Position numbers and translations under genes: made by a program | In this document: piece by piece, positions 19,690 to 32,100 of the stretch | Layout: each line of letters begins with the position of its first letter | Numbering within the stretch: position 1 is the stretch's first letter | The notes under the pieces: generated by a model | What the model saw: only the letters and a program-made list of their open reading frames with translations | What the model was told of the DNA's origin: nothing | Database searches by the model: none | NCBI GenBank assembly: GCA_958450325.1 | Contig: OY288247.1 | Location: 14,622,429 to 14,686,428, forward strand | Length of the DNA stretch: 64,000 nt | Direction: 5' to 3' | From: Agrostemma githago | Lineage: Eukaryota > Streptophyta > Magnoliopsida > Caryophyllales > Caryophyllaceae

Positions 19690-20700
19690 GAGGTCAGCCG
19701 ACATTGGAAAGTTGAATCAAGTCCATGAGTTGGATTGAGTATGAACTACTTGACAGGGAGAATTCCTGATTCAATATCAAAGCTGCTTAACCTTGAAGTA
19801 ATAGATTTGTCGATGAACGATTTACATGGGTCGCTACCTCCTGCATTGTGTAAGCTCGCATTTCTTTCGACATTCAGTGTGGCGTATAATAATAACCTGC
19901 AGGGTTCAATACCTGAATGTCCACAGTTTCTGAGCTTTCGGAACTCGTGCCGGATTTTTGCCGGTTTCTGGGTAAATGACAGAGGCAATTGGGTAGCTCG
20001 GTGGTCCAGTCTGGTTCGCCGGAGATGGGCTGCAGGATGGCGAAGTCGAGACCATATGGTGGCCTGACCGTCGGAGCTGCGCGAGGGAGAGTTGACCGGA
20101 AGTGTTGACGGTGGTTGTCGCGTTGGTCGAGCTTCGCCGGAGATGCGACGCGAGCTGGTGCGTGATGCCGGAGCTGGGGTGAAGCTTTGCCGGAGTCGAA
20201 GGGCTCCGTCTGTGGACTATGGTGGAGAGGAAACGGGTGATGGAGGTTGATGAAATGGTGGATTGAGGATTAAGGAGTGAGTGCAGGATAAATGAGGAGT
20301 TTGAGTAATACAGTAGCTCTAGATTTCAGGAGGAGTTTTCGTCAAATCAAACTCGGGTTTCACTCAATCATTTACTCGCTTACTTTGGTTCGTTTTTTGA
20401 CCCGTTTCTTCTCGCTAATTCCCACTCCAAATCCTATAAAATTAAATCAACAGAAGGCAGTACCGATTTCTCGAAATATATCACTATTAACAAATAGCTA
20501 CTATAATAATTATACTAATTACTAATTAAGTTCTAAAATGAGCTAAAAAACGCTCCAGCCCACAAAATCGACCCAAATAAGTAGATAAATGTGGGTAAAA
20601 TAATCACTAAAATGTCGTTTATCACTGGTAATCAAGGTCTTTGTGGTGGGTTTCAAAGTATTCCCTGCTCGACGAAGCGAAACAATAGTCTAATTGGATC
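19690..20700 (+). pseudogene. LRR receptor-like kinase ectodomain fragment split by a 667-bp insert
   Basis: The frame reads IGKLNQVHELD, a one-base loss, then SMNYLTGRIPDSISKLLNLE, VIDLSMNDLHGSLPPAL and NNLQGSIPECPQFLSFRNS. These are three leucine-rich repeats ending in the PxxxQFLSF pre-membrane motif of PSKR/PSY1R-like receptors. The expected continuation SFITGNQGLCGGFQSIPCS, with the paired Cys, resumes at 20615. Between them lies a foreign 667-bp segment (19948-20614). No transmembrane or kinase part follows. Such receptors bind peptide ligands at the cell surface; this one is broken and truncated. Confidence 0.8.
19948..20614. mobile_element. 667-bp insertion in the LRR fragment, type unknown
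   Basis: The segment interrupts the LRR reading frame at AACTCG|TTT, and a TCG triplet stands at both junctions (19945-19947, 20615-20617). The interior is GCCGGAG-rich and then AT-rich, with no ORF. No terminal inverted repeat is evident, so a 3-bp duplication is only suggestive. Confidence 0.4.
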
Positions 20701-20821
20701 AAGTATTGTTTCTGGTTTAAGAAATAATTTGGGTAGATTAAGTACTATTGTACCAATTGAGTTAACAATAAGTTTTGTAATGTAATTAGTATGAGTATAA
20801 AATTCAGGGCAACAACTGTTT

Positions 20822-23094
20822 TGTGGACATGACATAGGTCCACCCCGACGCGGCCACGCGCGGGTTTGGGGAGGCGAATGAATCTGCATATGAGATGGGT
20901 CGAATTGAAATTTAAATCGAAGTAGGAGTCGCCACCGAACTTTGTGGGAGTTCGGGCCCGTTCGAATCCACTCTATGTCGTAGTGGGCCGTGTACAAAAT
21001 ACGGCCCATTTCCAATGTCAGAGTTTATTGGGTTCGTCCCTTAGCATTTGATACCGATACCGACATTATCGGATATCGTGTATTGAATGACTCTCGTTGC
21101 CAATGGATTCGGACATCCGGAAACCATGGTTCTGAGTAAGGGGTGAGGGTACGTGTTGGGAAGTTCACTAAGAACACCCAACCCCGCCCGCACTTAGCGG
21201 CCTTTACTAAGATATCGTTCGTTTTTATGTACACGCGTTAGTTCGACGGTGGAATGATATGCAAGCATTATTTTCCCTAAGCATGTGAGAGAAAAATAAA
21301 TGGGTTGCTAAGTCGTTTAATGCATCTTAAACTAATAACGTCAAAGTTATTTTAGCATGTGATTTTGTTTTAGTCTAATAAAACAAAAGAAAAAGACAAA
21401 TTGCTACAAACACGAGAAAACAAGTTAGTAACGGTTGAATAAATCGAATAAAGATGTAAATACGATTATATGCATGATTTTAGAAAAATGTTTATGACAC
21501 GTGATGGATTAACACGTGTTGACCGAAGTCGAAAAAATATTTATCGAAATCTGAAAATATGTCGCGAAAGTCGCTTTTTATGTAAGATCCGAAAAAATAG
21601 AAAAAATAGAAAAGCGAGGAAATGAAAAAAAAAAAAAGGACCCGGCTAAACAGGCCACCGCGCGAGTCGCCTGACAGGCGCGCGACTCGCGTGGCGGTCT
21701 GTCCGCTTTTTATTATTTGTCGAAAACCGTCAATTTTTATGAATCGCGTACAACTATGGATTAATTTATACCCGATTCATATTTTCGATATTCGATTATG
21801 AAATCGATATCGAATAGTCGGAATGATTTTAGAAAAGGTTTTGAAAAAAGTTTGTTTTGAACGAAAAGTAAAAAAAAGAATTTTGAACGAAAAATATGTT
21901 AATTCTCTCCGCGTATAAAATCGTCAAATTTTGTTTGTAACAATTTTATTAGCAGCAACGAGAATTAATTAATTTTGTTCTTGTTAGATACGATATTCGA
22001 TTAGAGAATCGATATCGTATTTTAAGAACGTTATAAAAAATAGTTTTTGTAGTATCGATTATTAGAAATAAAAAATATGCGATGAACGACCCATATTAAA
22101 ATACAAAACGACCGACGACACGACGAAAAAGAAGAAAAAAACATGGAGAAGGAAAAGAAAAGGGGAAAGAGTCGGATTTGATTTACACCCTCAACCTACA
22201 TGCTTTGTTTTCTCGGTATGGAGCTCGTCGGACAGTGGTTTAAACTTGGGAGCGTCGAGATGATGCGGGATGAGTTAAGGTGTTATTTTGGACGGATTTT
22301 GGCCGGTTTTTTTTGAGGTCGGATTCGTCGGTATTTTGGCAGTATTTCGGTGCTTCTTCGGAGGTATATCGGGATTTGCTTTGAATGATTTTTTTTCTAG
22401 ATGTCGAGGATGATGGATGTATATTTCATGTATGGGAATCATTGATCGCCTATTGATGGATAGTTTCTGAATGAATTGTGTTGAACAGAGGGTCCTATTT
22501 ATAGGCGAAGAGGTTTAGGAGAGGTATCTTGCTTAGACAACAAGAAATACCGATTTGGATAGGAAACGCGAGAGTTCGAAAGGAACGAGAAGTCCGTTGC
22601 TTGGGGAGGAAGCAAGGAATCTCGGCTGGTTGGGGGGAGTTGGCCGAGTATTTTGATGCTCGGTCGGTAATTGATTCGGTTTTCGGATAGAATTCCTACT
22701 TGAGATCGAATTCTATCCTTAAACGGATTTGTTTAATATTTTTTGAAGCTGATTTTTTGTGGTGTTTGAGACCGAATCAGCCATGTGAGGTGTCACGGCT
22801 GACTCGTGTGTCTCGAGAATATTTTTGACCGGGTTTTGACTCGGTCGCTAAAAGACGGTTTTACCCCTGGTGTCGGAATCGACCCAAATTAGTCTCATTT
22901 GACTCGAAACGACCCACTGGGCCTGGATTTGAGGTTGGTTTTGTAAGATTTGTACTCCGTAATAAGCCCAAGCCAAATGTCCATGATTTCGAGCCCATAT
23001 CCGAGTCCATCAAAGCATGTTTGCGTCCGATCATCATCGGGTGTTTGGCGGGAACTACTATAGACACCTGGCGGTCAAAATGTGGGTGTCTATA
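20822..23094 (-). repeat. 3' LTR of the outer LARD
   Basis: About a dozen differences by eye from the LTR at 36424-38693, including a decayed terminal base (TATA against TACA). It contains a GC-rich palindrome (21655-21697) and a minus-strand TATA box (22496-22503). Confidence 0.92.
22496..22503 (-). promoter_or_regulatory. Putative LTR TATA box
   Basis: The minus strand reads TATAAATA within CCTATAAATAGGACC, conserved at the equivalent place in all four LTRs of this family in the window (also 38095-38102 minus). Confidence 0.6.
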
Positions 23095-23115
23095 GAGCCC
23101 CCACTCTGACTGAGG
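23095..23115 (-). other. Polypurine tract of the outer LARD
   Basis: The minus strand reads CAGTCAGAGTGGGGGCTC just before the LTR start. The inner element has the same tract at 33372-33386. Confidence 0.75.
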
Positions 23116-23268
23116 CTTGGACAAGGCGAAAGTCAGAGTAGCTACCAGGCCAACCGAGGATTAAGACCTGGAAGACTTCCGATCGGGTCGTTTAGAGTCC
23201 ATTAGACTTGCGTGAAGGGCTCGCCGGCCATAAGATAGAAATCATACCTGGGTAGATGTCAACAATGT

Positions 23269-23525
23269 CGCGGGGAGTTTTCCTAAAAAGTCTTGGGTGT
23301 GTCTGTTTACAGACACATTCCATCTTGGAATAGCGCGGGGACTTCTCCTAAAAAGTCTTGGGTGTGTCTGTTTACAGACACATCCCATCTTGGAATAGCG
23401 CGGGGACTTTCTCCTAAAAAGTCTTGGGTGTGTCTGTTTACAGACACATCCCATCTTGGAATTGCGTGGGAGCTTGCCTTGGAAGCTCTGGGTGTATCTG
23501 CTTACAGATATATCCCGATTCCTTA
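23269..23525. repeat. Tandem array of about 65-bp units with a hairpin core (outer LARD interior)
   Basis: Three close units and one diverged unit begin CTTGGGTGTGTCTGTTTACA at about 23292, 23357 and 23423, and CTCTGGGTGTATCTGCTTACA at about 23486. Each has the perfect inverted repeat GTGTCTGTTTACAGACAC. Frames on both strands through the array are artefacts. Confidence 0.9.
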
Positions 23526-26500
23526 ATAGAAATGTTGCATGATCCTTCCACTGGGGAGTCTTTGAGAATTCTTCGGGGAGTCTTGGGGTACCTGTCTGTT
23601 GATACATAACAAATTGCATGTAACATTTAGGCGAAACACTGACTCATGCTGGGGAAAAAATGATTTTTGATTGATTTTTTTGGAAAGAAAATGATTTTTT
23701 TTTTTGTAAATTAGAATGCTTGGGATGACTTGATTCCTAATCCGATTCTGACACGGACTCCTAAAGTCTCTGGTTAGGCCTGTATGCCTAGATGAAGTGC
23801 GATAAAAATTCCTATTCCCGTGGTGACTAGGAAAGGGATTTTCTCAAATGGCTAAGTTTTGTGAATTTTAAAATGAGAATTTGAAGAGAGAGATATACCG
23901 ACCGACTCGACTCTGGACGCGACAAGACGAGTTGACAAACACGACTGGACTCTCTAAGGGTTGGACCGTGACTCGGTAGGGGATGGGCCACCTAATATGA
24001 CAAGATTCTTAAGTTGCGCTATTTCGTAGCCTAGGCGAGTGGCAACACGGTCGAATCCTCGGAATGGGACTGTTTTCGTACGACAGGGCTTTGTGGTAGC
24101 AATGCCGTAGACTGGTGTTCTTTTGGATATTATTTTGATTTAGGGGTACATTCCCAAAGTGGGTATTGCTTCGAGTCCCTGACCAATTCTCGTCTTCAAC
24201 TGAGCCGAGTACTAGGACACACTATAGAAAGGAGGCTAGATCTTTATTCTTTGAATTTATCTGGATTTTGTGAGTGGATGGAGAACTTCTGCCTAGGAGA
24301 AGCCCCCAGGATGAGAAAGCTAGCTGCTGAGAACATGACAGTGTCGTGACCGGAATGATGATGCTTTTTCGAATTTGTGTGAATGTGAATGGTTGTGCCC
24401 TTGTTGAAAGGCTGCTTACGTATTCACGTGTAGTGAAATCAAACCAAGCCGTAGTTCAGTGAATTGAAGGATATGTTATGGTGCCTAGTATATTAGGGCT
24501 TTGTGTGTAACTAGCCATAGCAATGGTGTAGGCTAGGTGCATTCCCAATGATGTCTTGATCAAAGGGCTAGAATAGCTAAGATGCTGATCCTGTGACTGT
24601 GAGCGTTCTCCGGGGTAGCCCCAGAGGTGGTGTGAACTATTTGGGCATGTTCTATGCCGACTGCAAGTTGAATTCCCGTGTTTGGGGATGGTAACTGGCT
24701 TAGATGTTTTTGGAAATGTGGTGCTAGGTAGTAAGTGGCTTTGATGTTTTGACATCTGGAGCTCGATTTTGTGGAGCTAAGGCTTCGAGGGTAAGGTATT
24801 GTAATGTGGTAGGAAATGAGGAAGTCGAGTAAAAATGACTCGAACTTCAATTGGGCAGGTTTGATAATGCGGGATCTGGTTTCCATGTTTGGCCCTAATG
24901 GTTAGGGGTATCCTATGGAGCTTGAATCCTCAAAATTCCGGGCTGTCTCTAGCCTGGGTCTCGGGAAGGTCTTGAGGGTTGTAATGTGGGAAGGCTAGAT
25001 GTGGTGTTAGCTGACCAGCTTGACTGTCTCTCCCCTATTGGATGGTATGGGTATTGATAATTTTTGAATTGACCGTTTCACGGTCATGGGTTTTTTAATT
25101 CTTTGGGTTGACCTCTTAGCCCCGGTCATGGGATTCTTCATTTGAGTTGACCGTGTCTGGTCGAGAGATGTTGATAATTCTTTTTTGATCATGGCCAACT
25201 TTTTTGTTTTGGCCTTTTGCTTTTTTTTTTTCTCTTGGACTTTTGATTTTTTTGTCCAGTTTTTTTTTGTCGGTCAGACTAACACCTAAGGTAAGGACTG
25301 GCTAGTCTTATTGGATGGTTGTTTATTGTGGGAAGTGGGCTTGCCTCCCGTCTTGAACCCAGACTAGGAGACTACCTAGATTTGTCCTAGGATTCGATAT
25401 GCTCCTGCTCGGGTAGTTATGTGGCTTTCTATACCAGACATGGAATAGGTAAAAGGAAAACACGGGCTCGGTTTCCTGCAGTCATTATAGATGTGCCTAT
25501 AATAGTCACGTGCGTGTGCTCACAGTGTATGATGGTGTTCATCATGTTCTCGGAAACACATAAGGAAAGTATGTATGAGAAATAGAAAAGCTGATTTTAT
25601 TGAATTTTGAAAAAAGAGGACAGAATACAACTGACTTTGACTCTGACTTTGATTTGGAAATGAGGATGTAGGGTATCCTAGACTCGAACTCAGACTTAGA
25701 CTCGAATCAAATCCGGACTCGGACGCTCGGTTGGTTGTTTTTTTTGGTAAGGTCTTTGATTGGAGAGAAAGACGGGTGCCACGACTCGCCTAAACTCGGC
25801 TTTGCGCAAGTGCAAGAGAGGGAGTCAAACTAGACACGGCCCGGGGTGACGGGTCGACAAAGACTCTTGGACCGGGATACTCGAACATTGATCAAGACGA
25901 GGTAACGACTGCGAATTGGACTCGAGCAGCATAAGGGTGAATATGAAAATGGGGGCGACCGTGTTTGACCGTATCACGTGCTCGGACCAACCGTGGTGAC
26001 CTAACCCTTGGTGACTCGAGTATTCGTAGCATAGGTACGACACGAAGAAGGCATCATAAGGACGCCGGTGCAGGATGAACGTAGGGTACCCCTTAAGGTG
26101 ACCGTGGTTGACTGCTCGGGTGGAGGACAGCCCCCGAGTGAGACTAAAGACTTTGATAGGACTCAAATGGTGCGACATCTAAGTGACTCGAAAGTGGGGT
26201 ACGTGATCCAACACGTGTAAGACCGGATCCTTAGAGCAAACGCGGTTGATCGCCCCGCTAAAGAGTAGCCCCCGAGTGGGACTGAAGACCGACTCCTAGA
26301 CAGGTGACTCGTGGATGGTGGACTCTCCCTGGGTTTTGGCAAAGTGGGCCTAGTCCCGTTCGAAGAAAGATCCGTGTGTGAAATCCCCAGACTTTGGACT
26401 CGATTGTGTAAATGGGCTTCCCTTTGTAGGAGTTTGTCCTACGTAGGTGGACCGTGCCTTGACAAATAAGGCGGACTTGGGATGGGGTAGAAACTCGTGA

Positions 26501-26670
26501 TGTAAGATCGACGGAGTTTCGACGCTATAGATTCTAACAACTTATGACAAGACCCGACATTGCTAAATACGGAAAGTCCTAAGAAGAAGAAAGTTTTGAA
26601 AAGGGAATTTGGATTTGAAAACCCGAAAAAGTCGGATCGGATGGCCCGATTTTTTTGAAAACCGAAAAGT
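23526..26670 (-). other. Non-coding interior of the outer LARD (main part)
   Basis: The sequence is homologous, inverted, to the inner element's interior (29146-33386). For example, 25010-25180 matches 31318-31470, with repeated CGGTCAACTCAAATGAAG-type units. Short frames of 60-125 codons exist but are not conserved as a set of recognisable proteins. No gag, protease, RT or integrase motif was found. Confidence 0.75.
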
Positions 26671-26675
26671 CTTAT

Positions 26676-29145
26676 TGTAGACACCCACATTTTGACCGCC
26701 AGGTGTCTATAGCAGTTCCCGCCAAACACCCGATGATGATAGGACGTAAACGTGCTTTGACAGACTCGAATATGGGCTCGTAATATGGACATTTGGTTTA
26801 GACATTTTAAGGGGTACAAATCTCACGAAACTGACCTCAAATCCAGGCCCAGTGGGTCGTTTCGAGTCAAATAACACTAATTTGGGTCGAAACCGTCACC
26901 AGGGGTAAAACCGTCTTTTAGCGACCGAGTCAAACCCGGTCAAAGATATTTTTTCCCGAGTCACACAAGCTGGCCGTGACACTACACGGTTGATTCGGAC
27001 TCAAACACCACAAAAATCAGCCATACAAAAAATAATAAACAATTCCGTTTAAGGTAGAATTCGATCCCGAGTAGGAATCCTATTCTTAAACCGACTCAAA
27101 CACTTGACCGAGTGCAAAACACTCGGCCAAAACACCCTCAAAACAGCCGAAATCCCTTTCTTCTTGGCCAAGAAAGTGGAATTCTTATTTCCCTCGAATT
27201 CCTACGTTTCTTATCCTAAGCGGTATTCAAACTCTCCCAAACCAAGGTCAGGAAATCCCTATAAATAGGACCTCCCGTCCAACACAAAAAAATGAATGAA
27301 TTACCTCGTTTTCCAGCCACTATAAACACAGAAAAATACACGAAGAATACACCAATAATACACGAAAAATCAGACTGAAAAATACCGAGAAAGTCAGCCA
27401 AAAAGCAACATCCAAAATCCCGACGTAATCCCGAAGTAATTCCAAAATCCGACGAAACTGATCCTGTCCGAACCGACCGAGTCCCCACGTCACTCACACA
27501 TACAAAATCGACACCTTAACTCACCCACATCATCTCGACGCTTCCGTGTCTAAGCCACCGTCCGACGAGCTCTATACCGAGAACACAAAGCATGTAGGTT
27601 GAGGGTGCAAATCAAACCCAACTCTTCTCTTTTCTCTCCCTCTTTCTCACGTTTTTTTTCTTCTTTTTTATTATTTTTGTCGGTCGTTTCATATTTTAAT
27701 ATGGGTCGTTCATCGCATATATTTTTCTAATATCGATATTATAAAAAACTATTTTTTTATCGAATATTCTTAAAATATGATATCGATTCTATATAATCGA
27801 ATATCGTATCGACAAGAATTATATTAAGTTTTCGACAACATCGTTTTATTCTTGTTCGTTCAAAATCCTTTTTTACAACTTTTCGTTCAAAATTCCTTTT
27901 TCTTATTTTTCGTTCAAAAAAACAAACTTTTTTCAAAACCTTTTCCAAAGTCATTCCGAATATTCGATATCGATTTCATAATTGAATATCGAATACGACG
28001 AATATCGAAAATATAAACGAGTATAAATTAATCCATATTTGTACGCGCTTTATAACGATTTTCGACAAAAAAAATAAAATTGGACAGACCCGTACGCGAG
28101 TCGCGCCCGGTCCAGGCGACTCGCGCACGAGCCTGTGGTCCGGTTCTTTTTATTTGTTTTTCTCGAAACGATTTCTAAAATTTATATCTTTTCCAAAACT
28201 ATTCCAAATATTCGATATTGATCTCATAGTCGACTATCGAATATAACGAATATCGAGAATATTAAGTCGGGTACGAATTATGCGATATTCGTACGCGATT
28301 TAATCAAAACTTTTTCGAAAACCGTCGTCGAAAAACAGGCCGCCACGCGACCCGCATGAGTCTCGGGCGAGTCGCGCGGCTCTCGGCCGAGACACACCCT
28401 TTTTCCTTTCTCGAACATCGTTTTTTATACAAAACAACGTTTTAGTAATATTTTTCAGATTTCGATTAATTTTCATTTTCTCGATTTCATATATTTATTT
28501 CTTATTTATTATTATTTCAATCGTTACTAACTCGTTTTCTCGTGTTTGTAGCAACTTTTCTCTTATTTCTTTTTATCGTTTTATTAGACTAAAACGAACT
28601 CACATGCTAAAATAACTTCGACGTTATTAGTTTAACATGCATTAAACGACTTAGCAACCCATTTATTTATTTTTCCTCACATGTCTTAGGAAAATAATCT
28701 CTGCATATCATTTCATCGTCGAACTAACGCGTGTACACAAAACCGAACGATATCTTAGTAAAGGCCGCTAAGTGCGGGCGGGGTTGGGTGTTCTCACTGA
28801 ACTTCCCAACACGTACCCTCACCCCTTACTCAGAACCGTGGTTTCCGGATGTCTGAAACCATTGGCAACGAGAGTCATTCAATATACGATTAACCGCCCA
28901 GTCGGCATCGGTATCGATATGCTAAGGGACGAACCCGATAAACTCTCACATCGGAAATGGGCCAGGCTTTAAGTATGGCCCACTACGACATAGAGTGGGT
29001 TCGAATGGTTCCGAATAACCATAAAATTCGGTGGCGACTCCTACTTCGATTTAAAATTCTATTCGATCCATCTCATATGGAAATTCTATCGCCTCCCCAA
29101 AACCCGCGCTTCGCCGCGTCGGGGTGGACCTATGTCATGTCCACA
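26676..29145 (+). repeat. 5' LTR of the inner LARD
   Basis: Starts TGTAGACACCCACATTTTGA and ends GTCATGTCCACA. It has GC palindromes at about 28094-28127 and 28351-28390 and a TATA box at 27260-27267. Open frames of 60-93 codons recur in both LTRs and are not genes. Confidence 0.93.
27260..27267 (+). promoter_or_regulatory. Putative LTR TATA box (5' LTR, inner LARD)
   Basis: TATAAATA within CCCTATAAATAGGACC. It is present at the same position in the other LTR (33968-33975). Confidence 0.65.
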
Positions 29146-29165
29146 ATTTGGCGACTCCGCTGGGG
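29146..29165 (+). other. Primer-binding site of the inner LARD
   Basis: ATTTGGCGACTCCGCTGGGG follows the LTR end CATGTCCACA directly. TGGCGACTC would pair with the 3' end of a tRNA ending GAGTCGCCA (possibly tRNA-Arg as in Ogre elements; not verified). Confidence 0.8.
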
Positions 29166-32100
29166 ATTAACTGATGTGTCACTTACCATCGGCATCCTCA
29201 GGGTGAGACTCGAAAAGAAATCGTTCGATTAGTAATGTACACGTTTTAGTTCGATGATTCATGCATAACCCCGTTCTATCCCGGGCCGGTTACTTGTGAC
29301 CGACGTCCCACTATACCACGGTGCACTCCCACTTGGATGCACTAAAGACTTCAATGGCGGAACTCGTTTAGACTTTGCGGCATGTCCTAAGACCAACTCG
29401 GCTTAGGGAGTCCGTCCTCAGTACGAGAATGCCATCGTTGTTGGTATAGACCCTTTTAGACCGACCGAGACTTAGACTAAGAGCATACATGGCGTCGTTA
29501 TACTGATTCTATGACTACATGCTACTTGATCCTTTTCGGTCTTTTCAAAAACCGTCATTTTTCAAAAATTTACATCTTTTCAAACCCATCTACTTTTTCA
29601 AAAAACCCGGAAAGCTGCCAAATTTAGGACTTATGATTTTGACTCAAAATAGCCTATTTTTAGCCGGTATGTTGTCCAAACCTTTTTCAAAAAAAAAGCC
29701 CGAAATCTCGGCCCGATAACCCCTTTCTCGGTTTTCAAAAAAAATCGGGTCTTCCAATCCGACTTTTGCTCGGTTTTCAAATCCAAATTCTCTTTTCAAA
29801 ACCCTCTTCTTCTTAGGACTTCCCGTATTTAGCAGTGTCGGGTCTTGTCATAGGTTGTAGGAGTCTATAGCGTCGAAACTCCGTCGATCTTATATCACGA
29901 GTTTCCACCCCATCCCAGTCCGCCTTACTTGTCAAGGCACGGCCCACCTTCGTAGGACTAACTCCTACAAAGGAAAGCCCGTTTACACACTCGAGTCCAA
30001 AGTCTGGGGAATTCTCACGTAGACCTTCCTTCGAACGGGACTAGGCCCACTTTGCCGAATCCTAAGGAAAGCCCACCGTCCACGAGTCACCCGTCTAGGT
30101 GTCTTTTCCGAGTCAACCTTTTACAAGGCATAGCCTTATAACAAAAGGTTCGTGATCCTTACATCTAAGGGTCACTCGTCCGACACTCGAGTCTTAACAA
30201 AGTCTTCAGTCCCACTCGGGGGCTACCCTTCAGTAGAGCGATCAATCACGGTTGCTCTAAGGGTCTTGTCTTACACGTGTTGTCTCACGTATCCCACTTC
30301 CGAGTCACTTAGGTGTCACACCATCTGAGTCCTATCAGATTCTTTAGCCTCACTCGGGGGCTATCCCCCACCGAGCAGTCAACCACGGTCATTCTAAGGG
30401 CACCCCACGTTCATCATACACTGGCGTCCTTATGATGCCTTCTTCGAGTCGTACCTATGCTACAAATACTCGAGTCATCAAGGGTTAGGTCACCACGGTT
30501 GGTCCGAGCACGCGACGCGGTCAAACACGGTTGCCTCATTTTCGGACTCGCCCTCATACCCCGTCCGAGTCTCATGGTCGAGTCCAAGCCAGGGTCGTTA
30601 CCTCGTCTAGATCAACGTTCGAGTATCCCGGTCCAAGAGTCTTTGTCGACCCGTCACCCCGGGCCATGTCTAGTTTGACTCCCTCTCTTGCACTTGCGCA
30701 AAGCCGAGTTTAGGCGAGTCGTGACACCCGTCGTTCTCTCCAATCAAAGACCTTACCAAAAAAAAAAAAAAAAAAAAAAAATCAACCGAGCATCCGAGTC
30801 CGGATTTGATTCGAGTCTAAGTCTGAGTTCGAGTCTAGGATACCCTACATCCTCATTTCCAAATCAGCGTCAGAGTCATTTGTATTCTGTCCTCTTTTCG
30901 AAAATTCAATAAGATCAGCTTTCAATATTCTTTCTCATATATGCTTTCCTTATGTGTTTCCGAGAACATGATGAACATCATCATACACTGTGAGCACACG
31001 CACGTGACTATTATAGGCACATCTATAATGACTGCAGGAAACCGAGCCCGTGTTTTCCTTTTACCTATTCCATGTCTGGTATAGAAAGCCACATAACTAC
31101 TCGTAGCAGGAGCATATCGAATCCTATGACAAATCTGGGTAGTCTTCTAATTTGGGTTCAGGACGGGAGGCAAGCCCACTTCCCACAATAAACACCCATC
31201 CAATAAGACTAGCCAGTCCCTACTTTAGGTGTTAGTCTGACCGAAAAAAAAAACTGGACAAAAAAATCAAAAGTCCAAGAAAAAAAAAGCAAAAGGCCAA
31301 AACAAAAAAAGCTGGCCATGATCAAAAAAGAATTATCAACATCTGTCGACCAGACACGGTCAACTCAAATGAAGAATCCCATGACCGGGGCTAAGAGGTC
31401 AACCCAAAGAATTCAAAAACCCATGACCGTGAAACGGTCAATTCAAAATTATCAATACCCGTACCATCAAATAGGGGAGAGACAGTCAAGCTGGTCAGCT
31501 AACACCACATCTAGCCTTCCCACATTACAACCCTCAAGACCTTCTCGAGACCTAGGCTAGAGACAGTCCAGAATTTTGAGGATTCAAGCTCCATAGGATA
31601 CGCCCTAACCTTTAGGGCCAGACATGGAAATCAGATCCCGCATTATCAAACCTGCCCAATCGAAGCTCGAGCCATTCTACTCGACTTCCCCCTTACGCAA
31701 CAGAATTCTCAATCACCATATGCAAATCCGAGAGCAAAACTCGTCAAATCCCCCCGAGAGCAAAACTCGTCAAATCCCCCCGAGAGCAAAACTCATCAAA
31801 TCCCCGAGAGCAAAACTCATCAAATCCCCGAGAGCAAAACTCGTCAAATCCCCCGAGAGCAAAATTCGTCAAATCCCCGAGAGCAGAACTCGTCAAAATC
31901 CCCGAGAGCAGAACTCGTCAAAATCCCCGAGAGCAGAACTCGTTAAAATCCCATCCCAATTCTTCTCATTCAAACCAGTTACCAACCCCAAACACGGGAA
32001 CTCAACTTGCGGTCGGCATAGAACATGCCCAAATAGTTCACACCACCTCTGGGGGCTATCCCGGAGAACGCTCACAGTCACAGGATCAATATCCTAACCA

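Noticed and set aside
23242..23626. Overlapping frames on both strands near 23.3-23.6 kb
   Set aside because: They are produced by the 65-bp palindrome-bearing tandem repeat.
27216..27497. 93-codon minus-strand frame, also at 33956-34204
   Set aside because: It lies in both LTR copies, spans the TATA region, and has no homologous protein pattern; it is LTR sequence.
31728..31951. CRISPR-like array
   Set aside because: Units are directly contiguous 25-mers without variable spacers, and the context is a plant retroelement.
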